63,723 bases of DNA from Weeksellaceae bacterium TAE3-ERU29 (lineage in GTDB: Bacteria; Bacteroidota; Bacteroidia; Flavobacteriales; Weeksellaceae): assembly GCA_019218445.1 (NCBI GenBank), contig JAHUUM010000013.1, positions 1 to 63,723 of the forward strand. The letters are read 5' to 3'. Numbering within the stretch: position 1 is the stretch's first letter; each line of letters starts with the position of its first letter. The translations under genes were made by a program, and so were the position numbers. Shown here piece by piece: positions 15,861 through 25,103 of the stretch. Under the pieces are notes generated by a model. The model saw nothing but the letters and a program-made list of their open reading frames with translations. It had not been told where the DNA came from and ran no database searches.

Positions 15861-17894
15861 TTAATTTACGCTTACTCCGTTTTCTACGTCTTCTTCCGGA
15901 TTTATAAAGGTAAGTTTTCCGTTAGGTTGATCGCTGAAAAGCAACATTCCCTGACTTTCTATTCCTTTAATTTTTCTTGGAGCTAAATTAACTAAAACAG
16001 CAGCTCTTTTTCCTACAACTTCTTCCGCTTGGAAACTCTCTGCAATTCCTGAAACAATTGTTCTTACATCTAATCCCGTATCAACTTTTAGTTTTAATAA
16101 TCGGTCTGCACCTTTTACTTTTTCTGCTTCTAAAATAGTTCCTATTCTTATATCCATTTTTTGGAAATCATCAAAAGTAATTTCCTCTTTTTGAGGCTCT
16201 GCGTTAGGATTTGTCATTTTATTTAATCTTTTAGATTCGTGTAATTTCTCTAATTGTTTTTCTATTTCAGCATCTTCAATTTTTTCGAATAATAAACCGG
16301 TTTTTCCTAATTTATGTCCATGCTCTACTAAACTTTTTACGCTTAATAAATCTTGCCATTTCATAGGTTTTAAATTAAGCATCTCAAACATTTTATCTGA
16401 AGTATGCGGTAAAAACGGTTCTGCACACTGAGCCAACATTGCAGCCACTTGTATTGCCCCGTTCATTATGCTTTCCACCTCTTTCGGATCTTCTTTTATC
16501 TTTTTCCAAGGCTCTTGGCTTTGTAAAAATTGATTACCCAAACGAGCTAAATTCATGTATTCTTTTAACGCATTTCGGAACTCAAATTTATCTAAATATT
16601 CTCCAATTTTCTTAGGGAATTCATTTAAATTTTCCAACTCCTCATAAGTTTTAGCCGCTGTTGGAACTACTCCGTCATAATACTTTTGAGTAAGCACCAT
16701 TACACGATTAAAGAAATTTCCTAAAATACCTACTAACTCAGAGTTATTTTTAGTTTGGAAATCTTTCCAAGTGAAGTTATTGTCTTTATTTTCAGGCAAG
16801 TTTGCAGTTAAAACATATCTTAAAACATCTTCTTTTCCCGGGAAATCGCTTACGTATTCATGCGCCCAAACCGCCCAATTTCTTGAAGTTGAAATTTTAT
16901 CGTTTTCAAGGTTTAAAAACTCATTTGCAGGAACATTTTTAGGTAAAATATAATCTCCGTGAGCTTTTAACATAACAGGGAATATCACACAGTGGAACAC
17001 GATATTGTCTTTCCCGATGAAGTGAATTAATTCCGTTTCTTCATCTTGCCAATAAGGTCGCCAATCTTTTCCGTTTTTCTCTGCCCATTCCTGAGTTCCT
17101 GAAATATAACCAATCGGTGCATCAAACCAAACATACAACACTTTTCCTGCTGCATCTTCCAACGGAACAGGAATTCCCCAATCTAAATCACGCGTCATGG
17201 CACGAGGTTTTAATCCGTCGTCTAACCAAGATTTTACTTGTCCTAATACATTAGTTTTCCAATCATCTTTATGCCCTTCTAAAACCCATTCTCTCAAAAA
17301 ACTTTCGTATTTATCAAGTGGCAAATACCAGTTTTTAGTTGTCTTTTTAACGGGAACACTTCCACTCAATGCTGATTTAGGATTGATTAATTCTTCGGGA
17401 CTTAAAGTTGAACCACATTTTTCGCATTGGTCGCCATAAGCACCTTCGTTATGACATTTCGGGCATTCTCCCACAATATATCTATCGGCTAAAAACTCTC
17501 CTGCTTCATCATCAAAAAACTGCTCGGAGCTTTCTTCCAAAAATATTCCTTTATCGTATAAAGTTTTAAAGAACCTTGCCGCATTTCCGTGATGTCTCGG
17601 CGATGAAGTTCTGTCATAATAGTCGAACGATATATTTAAAAATTTAAAAGTGTCTTTTATTAAATAATGATATCTATCTACCACTTCTTGCACAGTAACT
17701 CCTTCTTTTTTAGCCCGAATGGTTACGGGAACTCCGTGTTCATCTGAACCACAAATAAACACCACATCTTCTCCTTTTCTTCTTAGGTAACGTACATAAA
17801 TATCTGCCGGAACGTAAACTCCCGCTAAATGCCCTATATGAATTGGTCCGTTAGCGTAAGGTAACGCAGCCGTAATTGTATATCTTTTTGCCAT
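15861..17894 (-). CDS. metG: Methionyl-tRNA synthetase
   Basis: MetG charges initiator and elongator tRNA-Met. It contains the class I signature HIGH ([10 protein letters not shown] near residue 14), a zinc knuckle with CPKCHNEG and CEKCG near residues 145-165, the KMSKS equivalent NDKISTSR (KISTS) near 335, the anticodon-binding helices, and a C-terminal EMAP/OB-fold tRNA-binding domain ([19 protein letters not shown]) that makes dimers. Start set at MAKRYTI (17894), because the next ATG upstream (17915) lies inside the TAnnTTTG promoter box. About 677 residues, the usual length for the zinc-containing long form. Confidence 0.96.
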   Translation of the reverse strand: MAKRYTITAALPYANGPIHIGHLAGVYVPADIYVRYLRRKGEDVVFICGSDEHGVPVTIRAKKEGVTVQEVVDRYHYLIKDTFKFLNISFDYYDRTSSPRHHGNAARFFKTLYDKGIFLEESSEQFFDDEAGEFLADRYIVGECPKCHNEGAYGDQCEKCGSTLSPEELINPKSALSGSVPVKKTTKNWYLPLDKYESFLREWVLEGHKDDWKTNVLGQVKSWLDDGLKPRAMTRDLDWGIPVPLEDAAGKVLYVWFDAPIGYISGTQEWAEKNGKDWRPYWQDEETELIHFIGKDNIVFHCVIFPVMLKAHGDYILPKNVPANEFLNLENDKISTSRNWAVWAHEYVSDFPGKEDVLRYVLTANLPENKDNNFTWKDFQTKNNSELVGILGNFFNRVMVLTQKYYDGVVPTAAKTYEELENLNEFPKKIGEYLDKFEFRNALKEYMNLARLGNQFLQSQEPWKKIKEDPKEVESIMNGAIQVAAMLAQCAEPFLPHTSDKMFEMLNLKPMKWQDLLSVKSLVEHGHKLGKTGLLFEKIEDAEIEKQLEKLHESKRLNKMTNPNAEPQKEEITFDDFQKMDIRIGTILEAEKVKGADRLLKLKVDTGLDVRTIVSGIAESFQAEEVVGKRAAVLVNLAPRKIKGIESQGMLLFSDQPNGKLTFINPEEDVENGVSVN

Positions 17895-17912
17895 AAAAAC
17901 TTGCTTATACTG

Positions 17913-17920
17913 CAAAGTTA
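17913..17920 (-). promoter_or_regulatory. TAnnTTTG -7 box of metG
   Basis: On the minus strand TAACTTTG lies 18 bp before the ATG at 17894 and overlaps a possible upstream ATG at 17915, so it fixes the start choice. Confidence 0.6.
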
Positions 17921-18067
17921 AAAAATAGATTTTACACGAGCGTTAATAATTACTCTAAGTTGAGTTTTTACTTAGTTTTTAGTATAATTTTCATCTCCCT
18001 TAGTGTTTACGGAATTTCATTTTGGTTGCTCCATTTGTCATCAGTAAAGTTTTATAGGCATTAAATA

Positions 18068-18622
18068 TTATTTTATAAAGCTTGATATGCTATCTGGCTT
18101 AGGACTATATTCAACAAACTTATAAGTTAAATTTACCGTATATTCCTTTCTACCGCGTTGATTTTGAACAAATTTATTGATGAAAAAGGTAGAATCATTT
18201 AATATTTTCCCATAGTTAGAAAATGTAAGAACATCGTATCCATTTTCCCATGTTTCAAATTCTATATCCTTCCCTTCTATCCTAAAAACACCTATACTTG
18301 TAGGTTCATTCAAGAATCTTTTAAAAACTTCTTTATCTTCTAAAAAGGCTTTTACATATTTCAGTGTATCTTGTTTACTTTTCACCTCGAACTCTGAACG
18401 GGTGATATCCATAGTGCTATGAATACAAAAACCATTTCTATAGAATATTGCTACATTAATATTTCTTCCGTCACTCCTTAAATTGGAATAATAACAACCA
18501 TTTGTTTTCAATTCTGTTCCTGAATAAGGAACTCTATCCATACTTAATTGATAGAAATCTTTCTCACAACTTGCTACTAAAAGTAGTAAGAATATGAATG
18601 ATAATGAAACTTTTTTTACCAT
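18068..18622 (-). CDS. Lipoprotein of unknown function
   Basis: About 184 residues starting MVKKVSLSF, with a lipoprotein signal (lipobox LVASC near residue 18). The rest is a beta-rich soluble domain with no motif I recognise; it ends in alternating strands (RKEYTVNLTYKFVEY). It is a single gene between metG and prfB with its own promoter box. Similar small lipoproteins of unknown function are common in flavobacteria. The alternative ATG nine bases upstream would add only MFI. Confidence 0.75.
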   Translation of the reverse strand: MVKKVSLSFIFLLLLVASCEKDFYQLSMDRVPYSGTELKTNGCYYSNLRSDGRNINVAIFYRNGFCIHSTMDITRSEFEVKSKQDTLKYVKAFLEDKEVFKRFLNEPTSIGVFRIEGKDIEFETWENGYDVLTFSNYGKILNDSTFFINKFVQNQRGRKEYTVNLTYKFVEYSPKPDSISSFIK

Positions 18623-18638
18623 AATAAACATTTATAGA

Positions 18639-18646
18639 CAAAACTA
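18639..18646 (-). promoter_or_regulatory. TAnnTTTG -7 box of the lipoprotein gene
   Basis: On the minus strand TAGTTTTG lies 16 bp before the ATG at 18622, giving a short predicted leader. Confidence 0.5.
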
Positions 18647-18728
18647 TTGCAATATACTATAATTTAGACAATTATAATAATCAGCTTATGAGAAAATCAT
18701 CAATCTATAAAAAATCACTTACGGCTTA

Positions 18729-19841
18729 TTAAAGCTCATTTGGGTCGGTATCTTTTTGCCCCATAAACATTAAATAAGCTTTTAAGAACTCATCTATTTC
18801 CCCATTCATAACGCTGTCTACATCAGAGGTTTCTTCACCCGTTCTTACATCTTTTACCAATTTATACGGGTGCATTACATAATTACGGATTTGGCTTCCC
18901 CATTCAATGCTTTTCTTATTAGCTTCTATTTCGTTACGAGCCTCCATTCTTTTTTCAAGCTCTATTTTATAAAGTTCGGATTTAAGCATTTGCATTGCTC
19001 TTTCTCGGTTTGCCAACTGTGAACGCTCTACCTGACAAACTACCACAATTCCCGTTGGTTTGTGCGTTAACTGAACTTTAGTTTCTACTTTGTTAACGTT
19101 CTGTCCTCCCGCTCCACCTGAACGAGAAGTTTGTAATTCAACATCATTCGGGTTAATATCCACTTCTATCGTGTCATCTACCAACGGATAAACATACACA
19201 GAAACAAAACTTGTATGGCGTTTCGCATTGGAATCAAACGGAGAAATTCTCACTAATCGGTGTACGCCATTTTCACCTTTTAAATACCCGAAAGCATACT
19301 CGCCCTCAATTTCTAAAGTTACGGTTTTTACACCCGCAACATCTCCGTCTTGGTAGTTTAGTTCTTTTACTTTGTAGCCGTTTTTCTCCGCCCACATTAT
19401 GTACATACGCATAAGCATACTCGCCCAGTCACAACTTTCTGTCCCTCCCGCTCCCGCAGTAATTTGCAGAACAGCACTCATATCATCACCTTCCTCAGAA
19501 AGCATATTCCTAAACTCTATTTTCTCTAAAAGCGAAAGTGCTCTAGCATATTGATTGTCTATATCTTCCTCAGAGCCTTCTCCCATTTCTTTGTAAAACT
19601 CAAACAATACATCTAAATCGTTTACCGCTCGTTTTACTTCTTGGTAATCTTTTACCCAGTTTTTCTTAAATTGCAATTGTTTTAAATGAGCCTGAGCCGT
19701 CTTTGGGTCATCCCAAAAATCAGGAGAAGCAGCTCTTTCCTCATCATTAATGATTTCTATTTTCTTTTTTTCAATCTCTAAATAAGCATATAAATTTTCT
19801 ACACGCTCTTGCAAATCTTGTAAACTCTCACTCTGAATCAT
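18729..19841 (-). CDS. prfB: Peptide chain release factor 2
   Basis: RF2 ends translation at UGA and UAA. The 370-residue protein has the recognition tripeptide SPF ([16 protein letters not shown]) and the GGQ loop [15 protein letters not shown]. It is encoded in one continuous frame: where many bacteria have the programmed +1 frameshift after about codon 25, this gene reads [10 protein letters not shown] with no in-frame UGA. Autoregulation by frameshifting is therefore absent. The promoter box ends only 5 bp before the ATG, so the mRNA is probably leaderless. Confidence 0.95.
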   Translation of the reverse strand: MIQSESLQDLQERVENLYAYLEIEKKKIEIINDEERAASPDFWDDPKTAQAHLKQLQFKKNWVKDYQEVKRAVNDLDVLFEFYKEMGEGSEEDIDNQYARALSLLEKIEFRNMLSEEGDDMSAVLQITAGAGGTESCDWASMLMRMYIMWAEKNGYKVKELNYQDGDVAGVKTVTLEIEGEYAFGYLKGENGVHRLVRISPFDSNAKRHTSFVSVYVYPLVDDTIEVDINPNDVELQTSRSGGAGGQNVNKVETKVQLTHKPTGIVVVCQVERSQLANRERAMQMLKSELYKIELEKRMEARNEIEANKKSIEWGSQIRNYVMHPYKLVKDVRTGEETSDVDSVMNGEIDEFLKAYLMFMGQKDTDPNEL

Positions 19842-19846
19842 AATTG

Positions 19847-19854
19847 CAAAGATA
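19847..19854 (-). promoter_or_regulatory. TAnnTTTG -7 box abutting prfB (leaderless start)
   Basis: On the minus strand TATCTTTG ends 5 bp before the prfB ATG. With transcription starting 4-6 nt after the box, the mRNA would begin at or within a base or two of the start codon. Confidence 0.55.
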
Positions 19855-19927
19855 TTACTTTATTATAATTTACCTATCGTACATTTTACTTTAAAATTTA
19901 TCAGACAGTAATAAAACACCCTCTTTA

Positions 19928-19943
19928 TCTCCCTCAAGGGAGA
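19928..19943. repeat. Short palindrome of the CCCTCAAGGG type
   Basis: TCTCCCTCAAGGGAGA: 7-bp arms around CA. A close relative (ATCCCCTCAAGGGGAT) is at 44522-44537 between the two long palindromic repeats, suggesting a dispersed intergenic element. Confidence 0.5.
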
Positions 19944-20002
19944 AATTCACATACAAAATATCCCCTTGAAAAAAGTCAAACTAATATTTTTTATTAATTT
20001 AT

Positions 20003-20821
20003 TTAAAGATAAATTCCAACTCCGGCACCCATTCCATAAAGATTTATCCCGCCAATGCCGTGTTGCTGATAAGATACATTAAATCGGTAATTTTTATAAT
20101 GATAAGACGGAGAAACCTCAAAAACAGATGCATAAGGTCCGGTAATCGTTCCCTTATAATTCACTTGAATACTAATCGGTTTTAGGTTGATTTCTGCACC
20201 ACCTCTAAGAGCAAGCCCTGCTTTAGAAACCTCATTAGCAACATAACCCACTCCTATTCCCCAATTTAAACTAAAGACAGGTGTACGAACTCTATAATAA
20301 TCTAAAGTAGCAAAAAGTGTATTTAAATTTTCTTTATCTATTCCTTTTCCTTCCCAATAATGAGCATAATTCACTCTAAGTCCCAATCTGTTTCCAAATC
20401 TTAAATTCGGTTCTATTTGAATACCTCTCACCGATTCAAAATCTGTAAAATATTCACTTGATAAGTCTAATCTAAATTTTGAGGTTTTCCTTAATTCGTA
20501 ATTATAATCTCCTTTGCTTTTCTCGTAAAAAGGATAAGGCAAAAGCTCTGCGAAGTGCATATCCGTATCTGTCTCCCACGGACTTTCTATCGTGGCTGAC
20601 GTTACTAATCCTAAAGTTAATTGGAATATTAAATTATCGAAAATAGACTCGTTGTCGTAATTGCTGTAACTTCTTCTTGGTGAAACTTGCTCAACTACTT
20701 TTACGACTCCGGAAGTTTGTTCGTTTCTTGACTTTAAATTCTCTTTTGCTTTTTTCAGTTTTTCTTGAGAAAACCCACTAATAAAGCAAAAACTTAAAAA
20801 TAATATTAACCCCTTTTTCAT
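20003..20821 (-). CDS. Secreted or outer-membrane protein of unknown function
   Basis: A 272-residue protein with a Sec signal peptide (FCFISGFSQE). The mature part is rich in alternating hydrophobic strands with aromatic girdles (LGLRVNYAHYWEG, YKNYRFNVSYQQHG) and ends GAGVGIYL, which suggests a small outer-membrane beta-barrel of about eight to ten strands. No recognisable family motif. It follows the AddB-like gene by 2 bp and is probably co-transcribed with it and mvaD. A porin-like or structural role is only a guess. Confidence 0.75.
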   Translation of the reverse strand: MKKGLILFLSFCFISGFSQEKLKKAKENLKSRNEQTSGVVKVVEQVSPRRSYSNYDNESIFDNLIFQLTLGLVTSATIESPWETDTDMHFAELLPYPFYEKSKGDYNYELRKTSKFRLDLSSEYFTDFESVRGIQIEPNLRFGNRLGLRVNYAHYWEGKGIDKENLNTLFATLDYYRVRTPVFSLNWGIGVGYVANEVSKAGLALRGGAEINLKPISIQVNYKGTITGPYASVFEVSPSYHYKNYRFNVSYQQHGIGGINLYGMGAGVGIYL

Positions 20822-20823
20822 TA

Positions 20824-23505
20824 TTAATCTTCTAACACCGTAAAATTAATCTTTTCGTCAAAAATCTCTTCTATTAAATACCCGATTTCTTGCATTGCCG
20901 GTAAAATATTTTCTTGGTTTAAAGTTTCCTCGTCCAAAACACTCAATAATTCAATATTTTTAGAGAAAAATCTCAACGGAAAAATCCCCGCAGAAACCTC
21001 TTTATAATTACTCACATTCAAATACATATAAGAATAAATCAATAATTGAATGGCTTTCGCATATTTTTTATCCGTTCCTAATTTCTCTAAATCTGTTTCT
21101 TTTACATTTAAATCCCGAGCATTAAAGCCTCCTGTTTTATAATCAATTACTCGAATATTTCCATTAAAACTATCAACTCGGTCTATCTTTCCTTTAAACT
21201 TAATTTTCCGTCTGTTTGACAACTCCATTTCTGCCTCACATTCTTTTTCCAATGCGATAAACGCAAGCTCTCCTTGCTGAGCTGTGAAATAATCTTTATC
21301 CAAAACATTATTCACCATTTCCCGAGCAACATTTAGTATTAAAATATTTTTGCCTTGTGCTTTTTTACCTTTTAGTAATAAATCATTAAAGTTTTTAAAT
21401 AATTCATTTTCGGCATTGTTTTTAATTTCCTCAAAATCTTTTTTATGCAAGATTCTACCAATGTATGGCGTATAAAGTTGCTCTATCGTATTATGCACAA
21501 TACTTCCCAAAGTTTGGTCTCCTGCTATCTCTTCCACTTCATCGTCTTGACGGATTCCTAAAACATAACGCTCGTAAAACTCAATCGGATTCCATAAATA
21601 AGTTCCCAACGAAGACGGAGAAATTCTCTCACTCCAACGCTCTAATTTCTCTATTACTTTCTGATTTTTAGTAATACTTAATTCATCATATTTTAATGTA
21701 GTACTCTCAGGCGTGGTAATTAATTTTTTAATTTCATGAGGCGATTCCATGTCTAATTGCAATAAAAATCGGCTTGGTTCTCCTCGCCCAATTCCTTCGG
21801 AATCTGTATTATAAAGAAAAGTTGCAGATTCACACCTTTGAATTAATCGATAGAAATGATACGCATAAATTGCATCATTCTCTAAAAAAGTGTTGAGTTT
21901 AGCTTTACTTCTGTACTCAAACGGAATAAACGTATTTTCTTGTCGCCCAATAGGAAAAACGCCCTCATTTACAGAGGTGAATATGATATGTTTAAAATCT
22001 AACAAACGTGTTTCCAACACTCCCAGCAACTGCAAACCTACCAATGGCTCACCCAAAAAGGCAATGGTTTCGGTGCTTAATATTTGATTGTATAATTGCT
22101 GTAAAAGTTTAAAATCTTCTACGTAATTAAATGCTGTTAAAATCTCTGACAACTGCTGAAATATCGAACGAAAACGGAAAAAATATTCATTTTCTAAATC
22201 AGACAATTCAAAATTATTTTGGAAGAGATTAATCCATTCTATCAGTCCGTTTACAAAAGAAAGCGGTGTTTTGTAGTTTTTAAAAAGCGGTTTAAAGTTT
22301 TCTTCTATCTGAGTCTGCAATTCTTCCTCAGAAATAAATATTTTATTTTCTTCAATAATTTCCTTTTGAATCTTTAATGAAGTAGCTCGTAAAAACTTTT
22401 TAAAACTCGGATTCCCTAAGACATTTAAAACGTCTTTATAATAGAATTTATTTTCATTATTGAATTTCTCCCGATTGTAATAAAGTCCAAAAAGAGATTT
22501 AAAAAAGTATGCCAACGGAACGGATTTCAATGGTAATCCCATTGTAATATTCAGTTTTTCCACTTCTGTGGGTAATGAAGACAAAACTGCGGGTAATAGT
22601 TGCTCATCGCCCAAAACAATCGCAGTCTGTTCCCTTTCTTCTTTGGATAATTCTTTTAATTTCTGTCCGATATATTTTGCCTGTCCCACTTGTTTCGGAA
22701 CACTAATCATTTCGATTTTTTTGCTTTCTTCAAAATGATTATTTACCCAATTAAATGGCTTAAAAATATTTTCTTTCTTATATTTTCTTAAAAACAACCC
22801 CGCCTCTTGTGCGTTATCATTCATATAATAACTATCAGAATCCCAATAACATTCCGCCTTAGATTCCGAAATCATCGTTTCAACAATTGTTCTCTCGGCA
22901 TTGGTAAAGGCATTAAACCCGACAAAATAAAACTTATGCTTTGTCGATTGTAAAAACTGTTCTAAGTTTTCTACTGCTTTACGAGACAATAAACCTCTGT
23001 GTGCCAGTTTTTCGTTCAACAAATGAGTATGCGTTTTGTGATAAAGCACTTTTGCCATTGTCCAAAAACCAATGTGATTTTGCATCACTTCGTTCATTCC
23101 GATTTCCAAAGATTGCCCCCATTTTTTTATTCGTTCTTCGGAAATTAAGGCATTAAACAACGCATCGGCATCGGTTAAAGATGAATCTATATCGTCAAAA
23201 TCCTTTAGTAATGTAGGTGCAAACTTTAAAAAATCATCTAAACTTTTAGCATCTTCCAACTCTCGATAAGCATTAAAAACCTTAAACCATAATTGTAATC
23301 CGGTAATTAATTGCAATCCCGAAACTTGTTTTAACAACTCCTCTACCGAAAGCGTTACCGGTAAAATTCCCTTATATCCCGCTTCTACAAATGTTTTTCT
23401 AATAAACGCTTTTGGTCTGTTTCCCGGCACAACTAATGTAATATTAGAGAAATCTTTTTCCTTACCGAGTAAGTCTGTTACAACCTGATTTAAAAAAGTT
23501 TGCAT
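20824..23505 (-). CDS. AddB-like PD-(D/E)XK nuclease of the RecB family
   Basis: An 893-residue protein with an inactive-helicase-like N-terminal part and a C-terminal RecB-type nuclease. The nuclease is recognised by SPSSLGTYLWNPIEFYERY near residue 630, GSIVHNTIEQLY, then GKIDRVDSFNGNIRVIDYKTGG near 790, which carries the catalytic Asp and Asp-x-Lys residues. The layout fits AddB, the partner of AddA in double-strand break end processing. The cysteine set of the AddB 4Fe-4S cluster is not apparent. addA is not in this window. It follows mvaD by 5 bp. Confidence 0.83.
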   Translation of the reverse strand: MQTFLNQVVTDLLGKEKDFSNITLVVPGNRPKAFIRKTFVEAGYKGILPVTLSVEELLKQVSGLQLITGLQLWFKVFNAYRELEDAKSLDDFLKFAPTLLKDFDDIDSSLTDADALFNALISEERIKKWGQSLEIGMNEVMQNHIGFWTMAKVLYHKTHTHLLNEKLAHRGLLSRKAVENLEQFLQSTKHKFYFVGFNAFTNAERTIVETMISESKAECYWDSDSYYMNDNAQEAGLFLRKYKKENIFKPFNWVNNHFEESKKIEMISVPKQVGQAKYIGQKLKELSKEEREQTAIVLGDEQLLPAVLSSLPTEVEKLNITMGLPLKSVPLAYFFKSLFGLYYNREKFNNENKFYYKDVLNVLGNPSFKKFLRATSLKIQKEIIEENKIFISEEELQTQIEENFKPLFKNYKTPLSFVNGLIEWINLFQNNFELSDLENEYFFRFRSIFQQLSEILTAFNYVEDFKLLQQLYNQILSTETIAFLGEPLVGLQLLGVLETRLLDFKHIIFTSVNEGVFPIGRQENTFIPFEYRSKAKLNTFLENDAIYAYHFYRLIQRCESATFLYNTDSEGIGRGEPSRFLLQLDMESPHEIKKLITTPESTTLKYDELSITKNQKVIEKLERWSERISPSSLGTYLWNPIEFYERYVLGIRQDDEVEEIAGDQTLGSIVHNTIEQLYTPYIGRILHKKDFEEIKNNAENELFKNFNDLLLKGKKAQGKNILILNVAREMVNNVLDKDYFTAQQGELAFIALEKECEAEMELSNRRKIKFKGKIDRVDSFNGNIRVIDYKTGGFNARDLNVKETDLEKLGTDKKYAKAIQLLIYSYMYLNVSNYKEVSAGIFPLRFFSKNIELLSVLDEETLNQENILPAMQEIGYLIEEIFDEKINFTVLED

Positions 23506-23510
23506 GATTT

Positions 23511-24572
23511 TTAAAATTCTAAACTATCAAAAATAGCATTTCCTTTTGCTGTAAACGGAATTAAATTTTCTTTGATGAATTGTTCTATTTCTTGAGCTTT
23601 TTCTCCCGAGTAAATTAAGTGAACATTCGCTCCCGCATCTAACGTAAAATAAAGTGGCAAATTGGTTTCTTTTCTGAATTCCCAAACCGCCTGAATAGTC
23701 TTTAATGTTCCTTCTTGCATTAAAATATACGCCGGATTAGACATCATCATTAAAGCGTGTAAACTCATTGCCTCATGCTCAATCAGTTGTCCAAACGCCG
23801 ATAAATCTCCCGATTTTAAAATGTCTTTGAGCTTTCCTATGTTCTTTTTAGCCTCAGAAAATCTCGTTTCTGAATAAGGGTGTTCATTCATTAAATTATG
23901 CCCGACTGTGCTGGAAACCGTTTTTTGTCCTTCATGAATCAACAAAATACAATCTCTCATGTTTCTAAAAGTATCATGAATTTCTTCCTTATTTAAAGGA
24001 ATAGCATATAAATCGGAGCTTTCCGAATAATACTCGGAATCTCCCCAAAGTACCAGCCCCGAATAAACCGAACGACAAGCACTCCCCGAGCCTAATCTGG
24101 ATAAAAACGAAACTTTATGAGGATTAATTTTTTCTGTCAGGTATAATTCTTTTTCTATTTGAATAAAACATTTTGCCAAAGCACTCATACCCGAAGCCGA
24201 TGACGCAATCCCACTACTATGTGGAAATGTGTTTTGAGTTTCTACCACATAATCAAACAAGGTAATCCAAGGGCAATAATCTTTGATTCTATCTATAAAT
24301 TTTAAAATTTTCGGACTGAATTTTGGTTGAAATTCCCCGTCTAAATAAACCGAAACTTCTGTCGTCTCTCCTTTTTTAGAACTGAATTTTACGGTTGTTT
24401 CTGTTTTACATTTATTTAATGTGTAACTGATCGACGGATTGGTTGGGACTTGCTCTCCTTTCTTTCCCCAATATTTTACCAATGCAATATTAGACGGACT
24501 TTCGGCAGAAACTTCTCCGCTTAGAATTTCTTTTTTTAAATCTCCTTTTATTTTAAATATAGAATCTTGCAT
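23511..24572 (-). CDS. mvaD: Diphosphomevalonate decarboxylase
   Basis: MvaD converts mevalonate 5-diphosphate to isopentenyl diphosphate with ATP, the last step of the mevalonate route. The GHMP-kinase fold is visible in 353 residues: SPSNIALVKYWGKKGEQ near residue 26, the ATP loop PHSSGIASSASGMSALAK near 115, RLGSGSACRS, and LDAGANVHLIY near the C-terminus with the catalytic Asp in the fold's usual place. Flavobacteria make isoprenoids by this pathway. It begins an apparent operon with the AddB-like and outer-membrane genes. Confidence 0.95.
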   Translation of the reverse strand: MQDSIFKIKGDLKKEILSGEVSAESPSNIALVKYWGKKGEQVPTNPSISYTLNKCKTETTVKFSSKKGETTEVSVYLDGEFQPKFSPKILKFIDRIKDYCPWITLFDYVVETQNTFPHSSGIASSASGMSALAKCFIQIEKELYLTEKINPHKVSFLSRLGSGSACRSVYSGLVLWGDSEYYSESSDLYAIPLNKEEIHDTFRNMRDCILLIHEGQKTVSSTVGHNLMNEHPYSETRFSEAKKNIGKLKDILKSGDLSAFGQLIEHEAMSLHALMMMSNPAYILMQEGTLKTIQAVWEFRKETNLPLYFTLDAGANVHLIYSGEKAQEIEQFIKENLIPFTAKGNAIFDSLEF

Positions 24573-24629
24573 GTACGATAATTTGTAGAATTACCGTAAA
24601 AGTAAAAAGAATTTTTAATAAAGTAAATG

Positions 24630-24992
24630 TTATTGTTTAATTAAGGCTTTTACTTCTGAAGTTCCATCGGCAAAAGAAACTTTTACAAGATATTTCCCTT
24701 TTTTTAAACTACTGATATTGACTTCTATTTTATCTTTACTAAAGTTATTCCGAATAACTAAAACAGACGTTCCAAGTAAACTATATAAATTTATTTCCTT
24801 AACCTCTGATTTGGTATTATTCACCTCTATAAAAAATGAATTTTTTGCAGGATTTGGGTAAAGACTTATTACATCGCCTTCTCCTTTATTCATTTCTGTA
24901 GAAACAATATATGAACTCTCTACCGATAAAAGACTATCGGCATAAGCATTTAAAGATAACGCAACGAGAATTATTAGTAAATATTGTTTCAT
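24630..24992 (-). CDS. T9SS-type sorting-domain mini-protein
   Basis: About 120 residues: a Sec signal peptide (MKQYLLIILVALSLNAYADS), a short linker, then a complete type A T9SS C-terminal sorting domain (SLYPNPAKNSFFIEV, INLYSLLGTSVLVI, ISSLKKGKYLVKV, ALIKQ). Almost nothing but the export tags remains, so there is no visible passenger domain. The start at 24992 is favoured over one at 25016 because the signal peptide begins there and a TAnnTTTG box ends 7 bp upstream. It should be exported by the SprA system also encoded in this window. Confidence 0.85.
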   Translation of the reverse strand: MKQYLLIILVALSLNAYADSLLSVESSYIVSTEMNKGEGDVISLYPNPAKNSFFIEVNNTKSEVKEINLYSLLGTSVLVIRNNFSKDKIEVNISSLKKGKYLVKVSFADGTSEVKALIKQ

Positions 24993-24998
24993 TCTATA

Positions 24999-25006
24999 CA
25001 AATCTA
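24999..25006 (-). promoter_or_regulatory. TAnnTTTG -7 box close to the T9SS mini-protein start
   Basis: On the minus strand TAGATTTG ends 7 bp before the ATG at 24992, so the transcript should have only a few leader bases. Confidence 0.5.
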
Positions 25007-25041
25007 CAAAAAACAAATCAATTATTCTGCCAAAAATAAAA

Positions 25042-25076
25042 AATAATCGCTCAACTTAATAAGCTGAGCGATTATT
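25042..25076 (-). terminator. Intrinsic terminator of tonB
   Basis: A 16-bp stem with one mismatch (25042-25057 with 25061-25076) closed by a 3-nt loop, located 28 bp past the tonB stop, with a T-rich run on the minus strand. Confidence 0.85.
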
Positions 25077-25103
25077 ATAATTTTATGAATGAAACTACAC
25101 CTA

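Noticed and set aside
18729-19841. Programmed frameshift in prfB
   Set aside because: The coding frame is continuous through the expected site, with no in-frame UGA near codon 25.
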